Source of the DNA: Porphyrobacter sp.
GTDB lineage: Bacteria; Pseudomonadota; Alphaproteobacteria; Sphingomonadales; Sphingomonadaceae
Direction: 5' to 3'
Length of the DNA stretch: 5,253 nucleotides
NCBI GenBank assembly: GCA_014359685.1
Contig: JACIYY010000318.1
Coordinates: forward strand, 1-5,253
Shown here: positions 1 through 5,253 of the stretch, piece by piece
How the letters are laid out: every line of letters starts with the position of its first letter
Position numbering within the stretch: position 1 is the stretch's first letter
Translations under genes and position numbers: made by a program
Notes under the pieces: generated by a model
Seen by the model: only the letters and a program-made list of their open reading frames with translations
Database searches by the model: none
Told to the model about the DNA's origin: nothing

Positions 1-905
1 TGGTCAAGGTCAAGGAGCCGCAGGCCCAGGAGCGGGCGATGCTGCATGATGGCCAGCTGCTCTACACCTATCTCCACCTAGCCCCCGACCCCGAGCAGAC
101 CGCCGAGCTGGTGGCCTCGGGCGTGACGGCGGTGGCCTATGAGACGGTGACCGGCCCCGGCGGCACGCTGCCGCTGCTCAAGCCGATGAGCCAGGTGGCG
201 GGCCGGATGAGCATCCAGGCCGGCGCCACCGCGCTGGAGAAGGCCCATGGCGGGCGCGGCGTGCTGCTGGGCGGGGTGCCGGGCGTGATGCCGGGCAAGG
301 TGATCGTGATCGGCGGCGGGGTGGTCGGATTCAACGCCGCGCAGATGGCCGCCGGGCTGGGCGCCGACGTGACCATCCTCGACCGCAATCCCGAAGTGCT
401 GGAGCGGGTCGGCACCCATTTCGAAAGCCGCGCCAAGACCCGCTTTTCCAACCAGGCCAATCTGGAGGAGGCGGTGGCCGAGGCCGATCTGGTGATCGGC
501 GCGGTGCTGGTCCCCGGCGCCGCCGCGCCCCGGCTGGTCAGCCGCGCGATGCTCAAGACGATGAAGCCGGGCGCGGTGCTGGTCGATGTCGCGATCGACC
601 AGGGCGGCTGCTTCGAGACCAGCCACCCGACCACCCATGACGATCCGACCTATGTGGTGGACGAGGTGGTGCATTATTGCGTCGCCAACATGCCCGGCGC
701 AGTCGCCCGCACCAGCACCTATGCGCTCAACAACGTGACCCTGCCGCACGCGCTGCGGATCGCCGATCTCGGCTGGCGCGAGGCGATGCGCGCCGACCCG
801 CACCTCGCCAACGGGCTGAACGTGCATGCCGGCCGCGTCACCTATCCGGCGGTGGCGCAGGAACTGGGCTATCCGCTGCTGCCGGTGGAGGAGGTGCTGG
901 GCTAG
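1..905 (+). CDS. ald: Alanine dehydrogenase, 3'-terminal part (5' end outside window)
   Basis: Catalyses reversible NAD-dependent oxidative deamination of L-alanine to pyruvate and ammonium in the cytoplasm. The reading frame is open from position 3 and ends in TAG at 903-905, giving 300 residues. Aligned from memory with the Mycobacterium tuberculosis enzyme, the offset is a constant 71 residues, so the full protein would be about 371 residues, the usual family length; only the N-terminal part (with the substrate-binding Arg15) is missing. Visible landmarks are the VKVKEP segment with the pyruvate-binding lysine (Lys75 equivalent, fourth residue), YLHLA with the catalytic histidine (His96 equivalent), the Rossmann glycine motif GGGVVG (312-329), the ribose-binding Asp in ILDRN (381-383), the catalytic Asp in DVAIDQGGC (597-599), and the signature [18 protein letters not shown] near 681-735. 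No frameshift or missing key residue is seen. It converges on the oligopeptidase gene with a 34-bp gap. The internal ATG at 39 is not the true start, because conserved sequence continues upstream of it. Confidence 0.96.
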   Translation, partial: VKVKEPQAQERAMLHDGQLLYTYLHLAPDPEQTAELVASGVTAVAYETVTGPGGTLPLLKPMSQVAGRMSIQAGATALEKAHGGRGVLLGGVPGVMPGKVIVIGGGVVGFNAAQMAAGLGADVTILDRNPEVLERVGTHFESRAKTRFSNQANLEEAVAEADLVIGAVLVPGAAAPRLVSRAMLKTMKPGAVLVDVAIDQGGCFETSHPTTHDDPTYVVDEVVHYCVANMPGAVARTSTYALNNVTLPHALRIADLGWREAMRADPHLANGLNVHAGRVTYPAVAQELGYPLLPVEEVLG

Positions 906-922
906 CTCCGCTCCGGGACGAG

Positions 923-940
923 GCCGCCCTGCCCGGCGGC
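923..940. terminator. GC hairpin between convergent genes, possible shared terminator
   Basis: GCCGCC (923-928) and GGCGGC (935-940) form a perfect 6-bp inverted repeat around a 6-nt loop, inside the 34-bp gap between two convergent stop codons. Its last base is the last base of the oligopeptidase stop codon on the minus strand. There is no T-run on either side, so it is not a canonical intrinsic terminator. It could still act in both directions as a weak terminator or 3'-end stabiliser. The assignment rests on position and symmetry only. Confidence 0.35.
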
Positions 941-3018
941 TAGGGCGCCACCCCCATCTGCCACAGGATGAAGGCGAACTCCTCGGCGGTTTCCTTCAGG
1001 CTCTCGAACCGGCCCGACTTGCCGCCGTGACCGGCGCCCATATTCGTCTTGAGCAGCAGCTCGGAATCGTTGGTCTTCAGCTCGCGCAGGCGGGCGACCC
1101 ACTTGGCCGGTTCCCAATAGGTGACGCGCGGGTCGTTGAGGCCGGCGGTCACCAGCATCGGCGGATAGGGCTGCGCGCGGACATTGTCGTAGGGGCTGTA
1201 GCTGCGGATCAGCTCGAACGCGGCGCGGTCCTCGATCGGATTGCCCCATTCGGGCCATTCGCCCGGCGTCAGCGGCAGCGATGGGTCGAGCATCGTCGCC
1301 AGCACGTCCACGAAGGGCACATGCGCGACCACCGCACCCCACAGCTCGGGGTCGGAATTGACCACCGCGCCCATCAGCTCGCCGCCGGCGGAGCCCCCAG
1401 AGATGCTGATCCGGCCCGCCTCGGTCAGCCCGCGCTCGATCAGCCCCTTCGCCACGTCGACGAAATCGGTGAAGGTGTTGGTCCGGCTTTCGAGCTTGCC
1501 CGCCTTGTACCAGGCGCGCCCCAGATCGTCGCCGCCGCGGATATGGGCGATGGCATAGGCGAAGCCGCGATCGACCAGCGATAGGCGGGTGGTGGAAAAG
1601 CCCGGCGGGATGGCGATGCCATAGGCGCCGTAGCCGTAGAGATGCAGCGGGCCGGGCGCCTGGCGGTCCTTGCGCATCATCAGGCTGACCGGGATCGGCG
1701 TGCCGTCGCGCGCGGGGATCTCCAGCCGCTGCGTCACGTACAACTCGCGGTCGTAGCCCGACGGGATCTCCTGCACCTTCAGCAGCTCCAGCCGCCGCTC
1801 GGCGACATGGTAATCGTAGGTCGAGGCCGGGCTGACCATGCTCTCGTAGGAGACGCGCAGCGCCTCCATGTGCCATTCGGGGTTGTTGCCGAGCCCGGCG
1901 CTGTAGCTGGCTTCGGGAAAGACGATCGGCTCGATCCGCGCCGGATCGTCGTACCAGCGCAGCTCGATCCGGTCGAGGCCGCCCAGCCGCCCCTCGACCA
2001 CGTAGAAATCGCGGAACAGGTCGAAGCCGGTCAGGTAGAACGAGTCCGATCCCTCGATCAGCGTCGTCCACTCGCCCGGCGCGGCCAGCGGCGCGGTGGC
2101 GAGGCGGAAGTTCTCGTGGGTGTCGTTGGTGTGGATGAACAGCACCCCATCGCGCTCGTCGACGTCATATTCGACGCCCTTGCGGCGCGGGCGGACCAGC
2201 AGCGGTGTGGCCAGCGGGTCGGCGGCGGGGATCAGCCGGACCTCGCTGGTCTCGTGGTCGCCGGTGGCCAGGATCACCCATTGCTCGTTGGCGGAGAGCG
2301 AGGCGGAGACGCGGAACCCCTCGTCATCCTCGTGGAACAGCTCGACATCGGTCTCCGGCGGCTGGCCCAGCCAGTGCAGCCGCGCATTGTCGGTCCGCCA
2401 CTGCTCGTTGGCCAGCGAGTAGATCAGCCCGGTATCGCCTGCGACCCACACCAGCGCGGACAGCGTGCCGGGAATGGTGTCGGGCAGATGCTCGCCCGTG
2501 GCCAGATCCTTGATCCGCACGGTGAAGCGTTCGGAGCCGTTATCGTCCACCGAATAGGCCAGCCGCGTCCCGTCGCTGCTGACGGCGATCGCGCCGAGCC
2601 GGAAATAGTCCTTGCCCTCGGCCAGCGCCGGCTCGTCGAGGATCAGCTGGTCCGCAGCATCGCCCGCCTCGCCCGCGGCGACGGGTCTGCGCCACCATTT
2701 CTTGTATTCGGCGCCCTCTTCATATTCGATCCAGTAGAGCCAGTCGCCGTCCTTCTGCGGCACCGATCGGTCGGCTTCCTTGATGCGGCCGCGCATCTCC
2801 TTGAACAGCGCGCCCACCGTGCCCCGGTGCGGGGCCATGCGCGCTTCGAACCAGGCGTTCTCGGCTTCGAGATGGGCGAGGATCGCCGCATCCTCGACCT
2901 GCGGATAGCCGGGATCGCGCAGCCAGGCGTAATCGTCGGCCACTTCGATCCCGTGATGAATGGCGGTGGAGGGGCGTTTGGCGGCGACAGGCGGGGCGGT
3001 GCGGGTGGTATCGTTCAT
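940..3018 (-). CDS. ptrB: Oligopeptidase B (protease II), S9A serine peptidase
   Basis: A 692-residue cytosolic serine peptidase; E. coli PtrB has 686. The family cleaves short peptides after Lys or Arg and excludes folded proteins by a beta-propeller lid. Residues 1-80 carry the family N-terminus (DDYAWLRD at 29-35, then EAENAWFEAR at 51-60). The propeller spans roughly 85-420 and the alpha/beta-hydrolase domain roughly 430-690. The catalytic triad is Ser543 in GGSAGG (1390-1392), Asp629 in AGLNDP (1132-1134) and His664 in GAGHGGKSGR (1027-1029). Other strongly shared stretches are YGYGAYG, RLSLVDRGFAYAIAHIRGG, VPFVDVLATMLD, SYSPYDNV and YWEPAKWVARLRELKT. No signal peptide is seen. The ATG at 3018 is supported by AGAGG 6 nt upstream and by the N-terminal match. 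Two of the acidic subsite positions reported for enterobacterial enzymes are changed in S2 and one in S1, so basic-residue preference may be relaxed. It is divergent from the aminopeptidase P gene and convergent with ald. Confidence 0.95.
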   Translation of the reverse strand: MNDTTRTAPPVAAKRPSTAIHHGIEVADDYAWLRDPGYPQVEDAAILAHLEAENAWFEARMAPHRGTVGALFKEMRGRIKEADRSVPQKDGDWLYWIEYEEGAEYKKWWRRPVAAGEAGDAADQLILDEPALAEGKDYFRLGAIAVSSDGTRLAYSVDDNGSERFTVRIKDLATGEHLPDTIPGTLSALVWVAGDTGLIYSLANEQWRTDNARLHWLGQPPETDVELFHEDDEGFRVSASLSANEQWVILATGDHETSEVRLIPAADPLATPLLVRPRRKGVEYDVDERDGVLFIHTNDTHENFRLATAPLAAPGEWTTLIEGSDSFYLTGFDLFRDFYVVEGRLGGLDRIELRWYDDPARIEPIVFPEASYSAGLGNNPEWHMEALRVSYESMVSPASTYDYHVAERRLELLKVQEIPSGYDRELYVTQRLEIPARDGTPIPVSLMMRKDRQAPGPLHLYGYGAYGIAIPPGFSTTRLSLVDRGFAYAIAHIRGGDDLGRAWYKAGKLESRTNTFTDFVDVAKGLIERGLTEAGRISISGGSAGGELMGAVVNSDPELWGAVVAHVPFVDVLATMLDPSLPLTPGEWPEWGNPIEDRAAFELIRSYSPYDNVRAQPYPPMLVTAGLNDPRVTYWEPAKWVARLRELKTNDSELLLKTNMGAGHGGKSGRFESLKETAEEFAFILWQMGVAP

Positions 3019-3024
3019 TCCGGG

Positions 3025-3029
3025 CCTCT
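3025..3029 (-). promoter_or_regulatory. Ribosome binding site of oligopeptidase B
   Basis: On the minus strand AGAGG lies 6 nt upstream of the ATG at 3018. It supports that start codon, which also matches the expected family N-terminus. Confidence 0.6.
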
Positions 3030-3055
3030 ATGTGGGGGGCCAACGGACCGCAAGC

Positions 3056-3060
3056 GAGGA
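3056..3060 (+). promoter_or_regulatory. Ribosome binding site deciding the aminopeptidase P start
   Basis: GAGGA lies 8 nt upstream of the ATG at 3069 and 14 nt upstream of the next in-frame ATG at 3075. The spacing favours 3069. The earlier in-frame ATG at 3030 has no purine-rich Shine-Dalgarno sequence in front of it and would add 13 residues with no family resemblance. Confidence 0.65.
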
Positions 3061-3068
3061 CCGCACCG

Positions 3069-4895
3069 ATGCTGATGCAAACCCACGAAGCCCGCCTCGA
3101 CGCGCTGCGCCGCGAACTCGCCGGCCAGGGTCTCGACGGCTTCATCGTGCCGATCGCCGATGAGCATATGAGCGAATATGTCGGCGCCTATGCGCAGCGG
3201 CTGCACTGGCTGACCGGGTTCGGCGGATCGGCCGGCACGGCCGTGGTGCTGGGCGACAAGGCGGCGATCTTCGTGGACGGGCGCTACACCATCCAGGTGC
3301 GCGAGCAGGTCGATGCGCGGCTCTATGAATACCGCTCGGTCCCGCGCGACTCGGTGGCTGGATGGCTGGTGCAGAACGCAGCGCAGGGCGCCCGGATCGG
3401 CTTCGATCCGTGGCTGCACACCGCACAATGGGCCGAGGCGACGCGGCGCGTGCTGGCCGATGCGGGGATCGAGCTGGTGCCGGTCGCCGCCAATCCGGTC
3501 GATGCTGTGTGGGAGGACCGGCCCGCCCCCTCCACCGCGCCGGCGATTGTGCAGGACGACGCGCTTGCCGGCCGGTCGAGCGCCGAGAAGCGCGCCGAGA
3601 TCGCCGAATGGCTGCGCGCCCGCAAGCTGGACACAGCGGTGATCAGCGCGCTCGATTCGATCGCCTGGCTGCTCAACATCCGCGGCCGCGACGTCGAGCA
3701 TACGCCGGTGGCGCTGTCCTATGTGATCGCCCATGCCGACGGCACGGCCGACCTGTTCATCGCGCCCGAGAAGGTCACGCCAGAGCTATCGCGGCATCTC
3801 GGCCATGCGGTGACGATCCGCCCGCGCACGGAGTTCGAGCCGGCGCTCGCGGGCCTTGCCGGCAGGCGGGTGGCGCTCGATCCCAGCTTCGGCGTCGCGG
3901 CGATCGCTCAGGCGCTGGAGGCGGCAGGCGCGCAAGCGGTGGCAGAGCGCGATCCGACGATCCTCGCCAAGGCGATCAAGAACCCGGCCGAACAAAGCGG
4001 CCACCGCGCCGCGCAGGCGCGCGACGGAGCGGCGGTGGCCCGCTTCCTCCACTGGCTGTCGGTGGCCGCGCCGCAGGGCGGGGAGAGCGAGCTGTCGGCG
4101 GCGGCGCGGCTGCACGCTTTGCGCGCGGAAAGCGGGCTGCTGGAGGATCTGTCGTTCGACACCATCTCCGCCGCCGGCCCCCACGCGGCGATCCCGCATT
4201 ACCGGGTGGACGAGGAGAGCAACCTGCCGATCGCGCCCGGCAGCATCTATCTGGTCGATTCGGGCGGGCAATATCGCGACGGCACCACCGACATCACCCG
4301 CACCGTGTGGATCGGCAGCGCCGATGGCTCCGCCCGGCCGAGTGCCGAACAGAAGGACCGCTTCACCCGCGTGCTGAAGGGGCACATCGCGCTCGCCACC
4401 CAGACCTTTCCCGAAGGCACCAGCGGCGGGCAGCTGGACTCGCTGGCGCGGCAGTTCCTGTGGGCGGCGGGATGCGACTATGCGCACGGCACCGGGCACG
4501 GGGTCGGCAGCTTCCTGGCCGTCCACGAAGGGCCGCAGCGGATCGCCAAGCCGGCGGGCGGGCAGGCCGGCACCGGGCAGGCGCTGCTGCCGGGGATGAT
4601 CCTGTCGAACGAGCCCGGCTATTACAAACCCGGCGAATACGGCATCCGGATCGAGAACCTGGTGCTGGTCGAACCGCGCGAGATCGCCGGGGCGGACGAA
4701 GGCGGCTGGCTCGGCTTCGAGACTCTGACGCTGGCCCCGATCGATGCCGCGCTGGTCGATGTCGCCCTGCTCAGCCCTGCCGAGATCGCCTGGTGGAACG
4801 CCTACCACGCACGGGGGCTGGAGGTGATCGGGCCGCAGCTCACGGGCGAGGCGCTGGCTTGGCTGGAACAGGCCTGCGCGCCGTTGCAGGCGTAA
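3069..4895 (+). CDS. pepP: Xaa-Pro aminopeptidase (aminopeptidase P, M24B family, long form)
   Basis: A 608-residue metallopeptidase that removes the N-terminal residue from peptides whose second residue is proline, presumably with Mn2+ in the cytosol; no signal peptide is seen. It has the long three-domain architecture of eukaryotic-type APP1: creatinase-like domain 1 (about 5-150, including FIVPIADEHMSEYV and FGGSAGTAVV), domain 2 (about 160-310), the pita-bread M24 catalytic domain (about 312-540) and the C-terminal M24_C tail (about 545-606). The metal ligands are Asp397, Asp408 (DSGGQYRDGTTDITRT), His477 (HGTGHGVGSF), Glu515 (SNEPGYY) and Glu529 (GIRIEN). The histidines equivalent to human XPNPEP1 His395, His485 and His498 are His377, His473 and His486. 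All are intact. It ends in tandem stops TAATAA (4893-4898). The start is set by GAGGA at 3056-3060. E. coli PepP is a shorter, distinct form, so the symbol is a functional label and not strict orthology. Confidence 0.94.
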   Translation: MLMQTHEARLDALRRELAGQGLDGFIVPIADEHMSEYVGAYAQRLHWLTGFGGSAGTAVVLGDKAAIFVDGRYTIQVREQVDARLYEYRSVPRDSVAGWLVQNAAQGARIGFDPWLHTAQWAEATRRVLADAGIELVPVAANPVDAVWEDRPAPSTAPAIVQDDALAGRSSAEKRAEIAEWLRARKLDTAVISALDSIAWLLNIRGRDVEHTPVALSYVIAHADGTADLFIAPEKVTPELSRHLGHAVTIRPRTEFEPALAGLAGRRVALDPSFGVAAIAQALEAAGAQAVAERDPTILAKAIKNPAEQSGHRAAQARDGAAVARFLHWLSVAAPQGGESELSAAARLHALRAESGLLEDLSFDTISAAGPHAAIPHYRVDEESNLPIAPGSIYLVDSGGQYRDGTTDITRTVWIGSADGSARPSAEQKDRFTRVLKGHIALATQTFPEGTSGGQLDSLARQFLWAAGCDYAHGTGHGVGSFLAVHEGPQRIAKPAGGQAGTGQALLPGMILSNEPGYYKPGEYGIRIENLVLVEPREIAGADEGGWLGFETLTLAPIDAALVDVALLSPAEIAWWNAYHARGLEVIGPQLTGEALAWLEQACAPLQA

Positions 4896-4918
4896 TAAGT
4901 GCGCCGTTCGGCGGCCGG

Positions 4919-4966
4919 GCGACAAATTGCGACACTTTTGCCGGTGGCCGGCGCAAAGCTGCGACA
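4919..4966. repeat. Three direct GCGACA repeats around an imperfect inverted repeat
   Basis: GCGACA occurs at 4919-4924, 4929-4934 and 4961-4966, all in the same orientation. The first two are exactly 10 bp apart, one helical turn; the last two extend to TGCGACA. Between the second and third copies lies an imperfect inverted repeat at 4935-4958: CTTTT-GCCGG, loop TGG, CCGGC-GC-AAAG, with a perfect 5-bp GCCGG/CCGGC core. The layout, downstream of a double stop codon and upstream of the next gene, suggests a transcription-factor site. OmpR/PhoB-type response regulators bind direct repeats at about this spacing, but no specific regulator can be named. The core hairpin could alternatively help end the pepP transcript. 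Confidence 0.45.
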
Positions 4967-4975
4967 TTGCGCCCC

Positions 4976-4981
4976 TATATA
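4976..4981 (+). promoter_or_regulatory. Candidate -10 element for the exported-protein gene
   Basis: TATATA is the only A/T-only hexamer of this kind in the intergenic region and stands out against the G/C-rich background. It is close to the sigma-70 -10 consensus. At 17-bp spacing the -35 position (4953-4958) is GCGACA-like neither in sequence nor TTGACA-like, so a promoter here would probably need an activator, and the GCGACA repeats lie just upstream. Transcription would begin near 4988, leaving a leader of about 120 nt before the ATG at 5112. Confidence 0.4.
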
Positions 4982-4995
4982 TGAGGCGCGGCAGC

Positions 4996-5018
4996 GGGGG
5001 CCGGGCGGTTCTCCCCCC
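4996..5018 (+). other. G-run/C-run hairpin in the intergenic region
   Basis: GGGGG at 4996-5000 can pair with the C-run at 5013-5018 across a 12-nt loop, followed by TTT at 5019-5021. It is either a weak terminator for read-through from pepP or a structure in the leader of the downstream gene. The pairing is visible; the function is unknown. Confidence 0.25.
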
Positions 5019-5053
5019 TTTGGGCCGTCGGCGCCCCGTTGTCCCCCTGTTCA

Positions 5054-5066
5054 GGCCGGCCCGGCC
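5054..5066. repeat. 13-nt near-perfect palindrome in the leader
   Basis: GGCCGG (5054-5059) and CCGGCC (5061-5066) flank a single central C. As RNA it would fold as a 5-bp stem with a 3-nt loop; as DNA it has operator-like dyad symmetry. G/C-rich DNA yields such runs by chance, so this is only a structural note. It lies 45 nt upstream of the ATG at 5112. Confidence 0.3.
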
Positions 5067-5100
5067 ATAGCACGCGGCGCTGTCCCCGAGACGCACGAAT

Positions 5101-5104
5101 GGAG
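5101..5104 (+). promoter_or_regulatory. Ribosome binding site of the exported-protein gene
   Basis: GGAG lies 7 nt upstream of the ATG at 5112. It selects this start over the out-of-frame ATG at 5099-5101, whose product would lack a signal peptide. Confidence 0.6.
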
Positions 5105-5111
5105 ACCTACC

Positions 5112-5253
5112 ATGTCCAAGATTGCCCCGAAGTTCCTTGTCACCTCGATCGCCGCGCTGGCGGCGGTGGCCGGCCCCGCCGCCACCGCCCAGGACGCAGC
5201 CCCCCCGACCCCTCCCGAGCGGGGCGGCGACATGACCCGCGCCCCGACGCAGG
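5112..5253 (+). CDS. Small exported protein, N-terminal part (3' end outside window), possibly EF-hand type
   Basis: Only the first 47 residues are present. They form a clear Sec signal peptide: Lys at positions 3 and 7, a hydrophobic stretch from about 8 to 24 (FLVTSIAALAAVAG onward), and an Ala-X-Ala type cleavage site after ATA at 24-26, before QDAAPP. The mature start is Pro/Ala-rich and then reads ERGGDMTRAPTQ, so the product is probably periplasmic or outer-membrane associated. Short sphingomonad exported proteins with a signal peptide, a Pro-rich linker and a GGDMTRA-like segment often continue into EF-hand calcium-binding repeats (DxNxDG loops). That resemblance is from memory, and no EF-hand loop lies inside the window, so the family is unproven. 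The gene is preceded by a GGAG ribosome binding site and a long intergenic region with a likely promoter of its own. Confidence 0.75.
   Translation, partial: MSKIAPKFLVTSIAALAAVAGPAATAQDAAPPTPPERGGDMTRAPTQ

Larger units (their letters stand above)
3019..3068. promoter_or_regulatory. 50-bp divergent intergenic region between the two peptidase genes
   Basis: These 50 bp separate the start codons of the divergent oligopeptidase B and aminopeptidase P genes and contain both ribosome binding sites. An 8-bp direct repeat GGACCGCA occurs at 3045-3052 and 3058-3065 with a 13-bp period. I see no convincing -35/-10 pair in either direction. The gap is too short for two ordinary non-overlapping promoters, so at least one promoter probably lies in the 5' coding part of the opposite gene. 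Divergent transcription is certain from the gene layout; the promoter role is inferred. Confidence 0.5.

Noticed and set aside
78..827. 249-codon minus-strand frame inside ald
   Set aside because: His/Arg/Gly-rich antisense of a well-conserved dehydrogenase, with no motif support.
902..2071. 389-codon open frame on the minus strand inside the oligopeptidase gene
   Set aside because: It is an out-of-frame shadow of the same strand's peptidase reading frame. Its product is Arg/Ala/Gly-rich with no recognisable motif, as expected from G/C-rich codon bias.
3030..3068. N-terminal extension of aminopeptidase P to the ATG at 3030
   Set aside because: No Shine-Dalgarno sequence precedes it, the 13 added residues do not resemble the family, and they would cover the ribosome binding site that fits the ATG at 3069.
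1642..3075. 477-codon open frame on the plus strand antisense to the oligopeptidase gene
   Set aside because: The opposite frame encodes a protein with an intact catalytic triad and family motifs along its whole length. The antisense product has no recognisable domain and no convincing ribosome binding site.
4902..4913. CGCCG-TT-CGGCG symmetry just after the pepP stop, considered as a terminator
   Set aside because: Only a 4-bp stem with a tetraloop is sterically possible and no T-run follows; too weak to list as a terminator.
3362..4984. 540-codon plus-strand frame overlapping aminopeptidase P
   Set aside because: Arg/Gly/Ala-rich frameshifted shadow. The true frame holds all M24 metal ligands and the C-terminal tail.
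3786..5096. 436-codon minus-strand frame spanning the end of pepP and the intergenic region
   Set aside because: Antisense shadow with low-complexity Arg/Gly/Pro content. It runs through the probable promoter region, and no family is recognisable.
1..5253. Mobile element, CRISPR, tRNA/rRNA, phage or defence system
   Set aside because: No transposase, integrase, regular repeat-spacer pattern or RNA-gene signature was seen. Coding composition looks uniform across the window, and all substantial sequence is explained by four ordinary genes.

Overview
The window is G+C-rich chromosomal DNA with G/C-loaded third codon positions. It carries ordinary housekeeping-type genes packed tightly. Protein flavour (alanine dehydrogenase wording, an oligopeptidase B next to a long aminopeptidase P, a short signal-peptide protein) and base composition suggest an alphaproteobacterium, most likely a sphingomonad (Sphingomonas/Sphingopyxis/Novosphingobium-like). 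That assignment is inference from recalled families, not a search result.

Layout. Positions 1-905 (+) hold the C-terminal 300 residues of alanine dehydrogenase, cut by the left edge. After a 34-bp convergent gap with a GC hairpin, 940-3018 (-) encodes an oligopeptidase B (S9A serine peptidase) with an intact Ser-Asp-His triad. A 50-bp divergent gap (3019-3068) carries both ribosome binding sites and separates it from 3069-4895 (+), an M24 Xaa-Pro aminopeptidase of the long three-domain type with all five metal ligands. A 216-bp intergenic region (4896-5111) follows. It contains GCGACA repeats, an imperfect inverted repeat, a TATATA -10-like box and a G/C-rich leader. It ends at the start (5112) of a small exported protein that runs off the right edge.

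How the genes fit together. The two peptidases are cytosolic and complementary: oligopeptidase B trims short peptides next to basic residues, and aminopeptidase P removes an N-terminal residue in front of proline. Alanine dehydrogenase can feed released alanine into pyruvate. This looks like peptide and amino-acid turnover, but the genes lie on different strands and do not form one operon.

I see no mobile element, CRISPR, tRNA, rRNA, toxin/defence cassette or other novel system. The points most worth a second look are the non-canonical S1/S2 subsite residues of the oligopeptidase B and the repeat-bearing upstream region of the exported protein.
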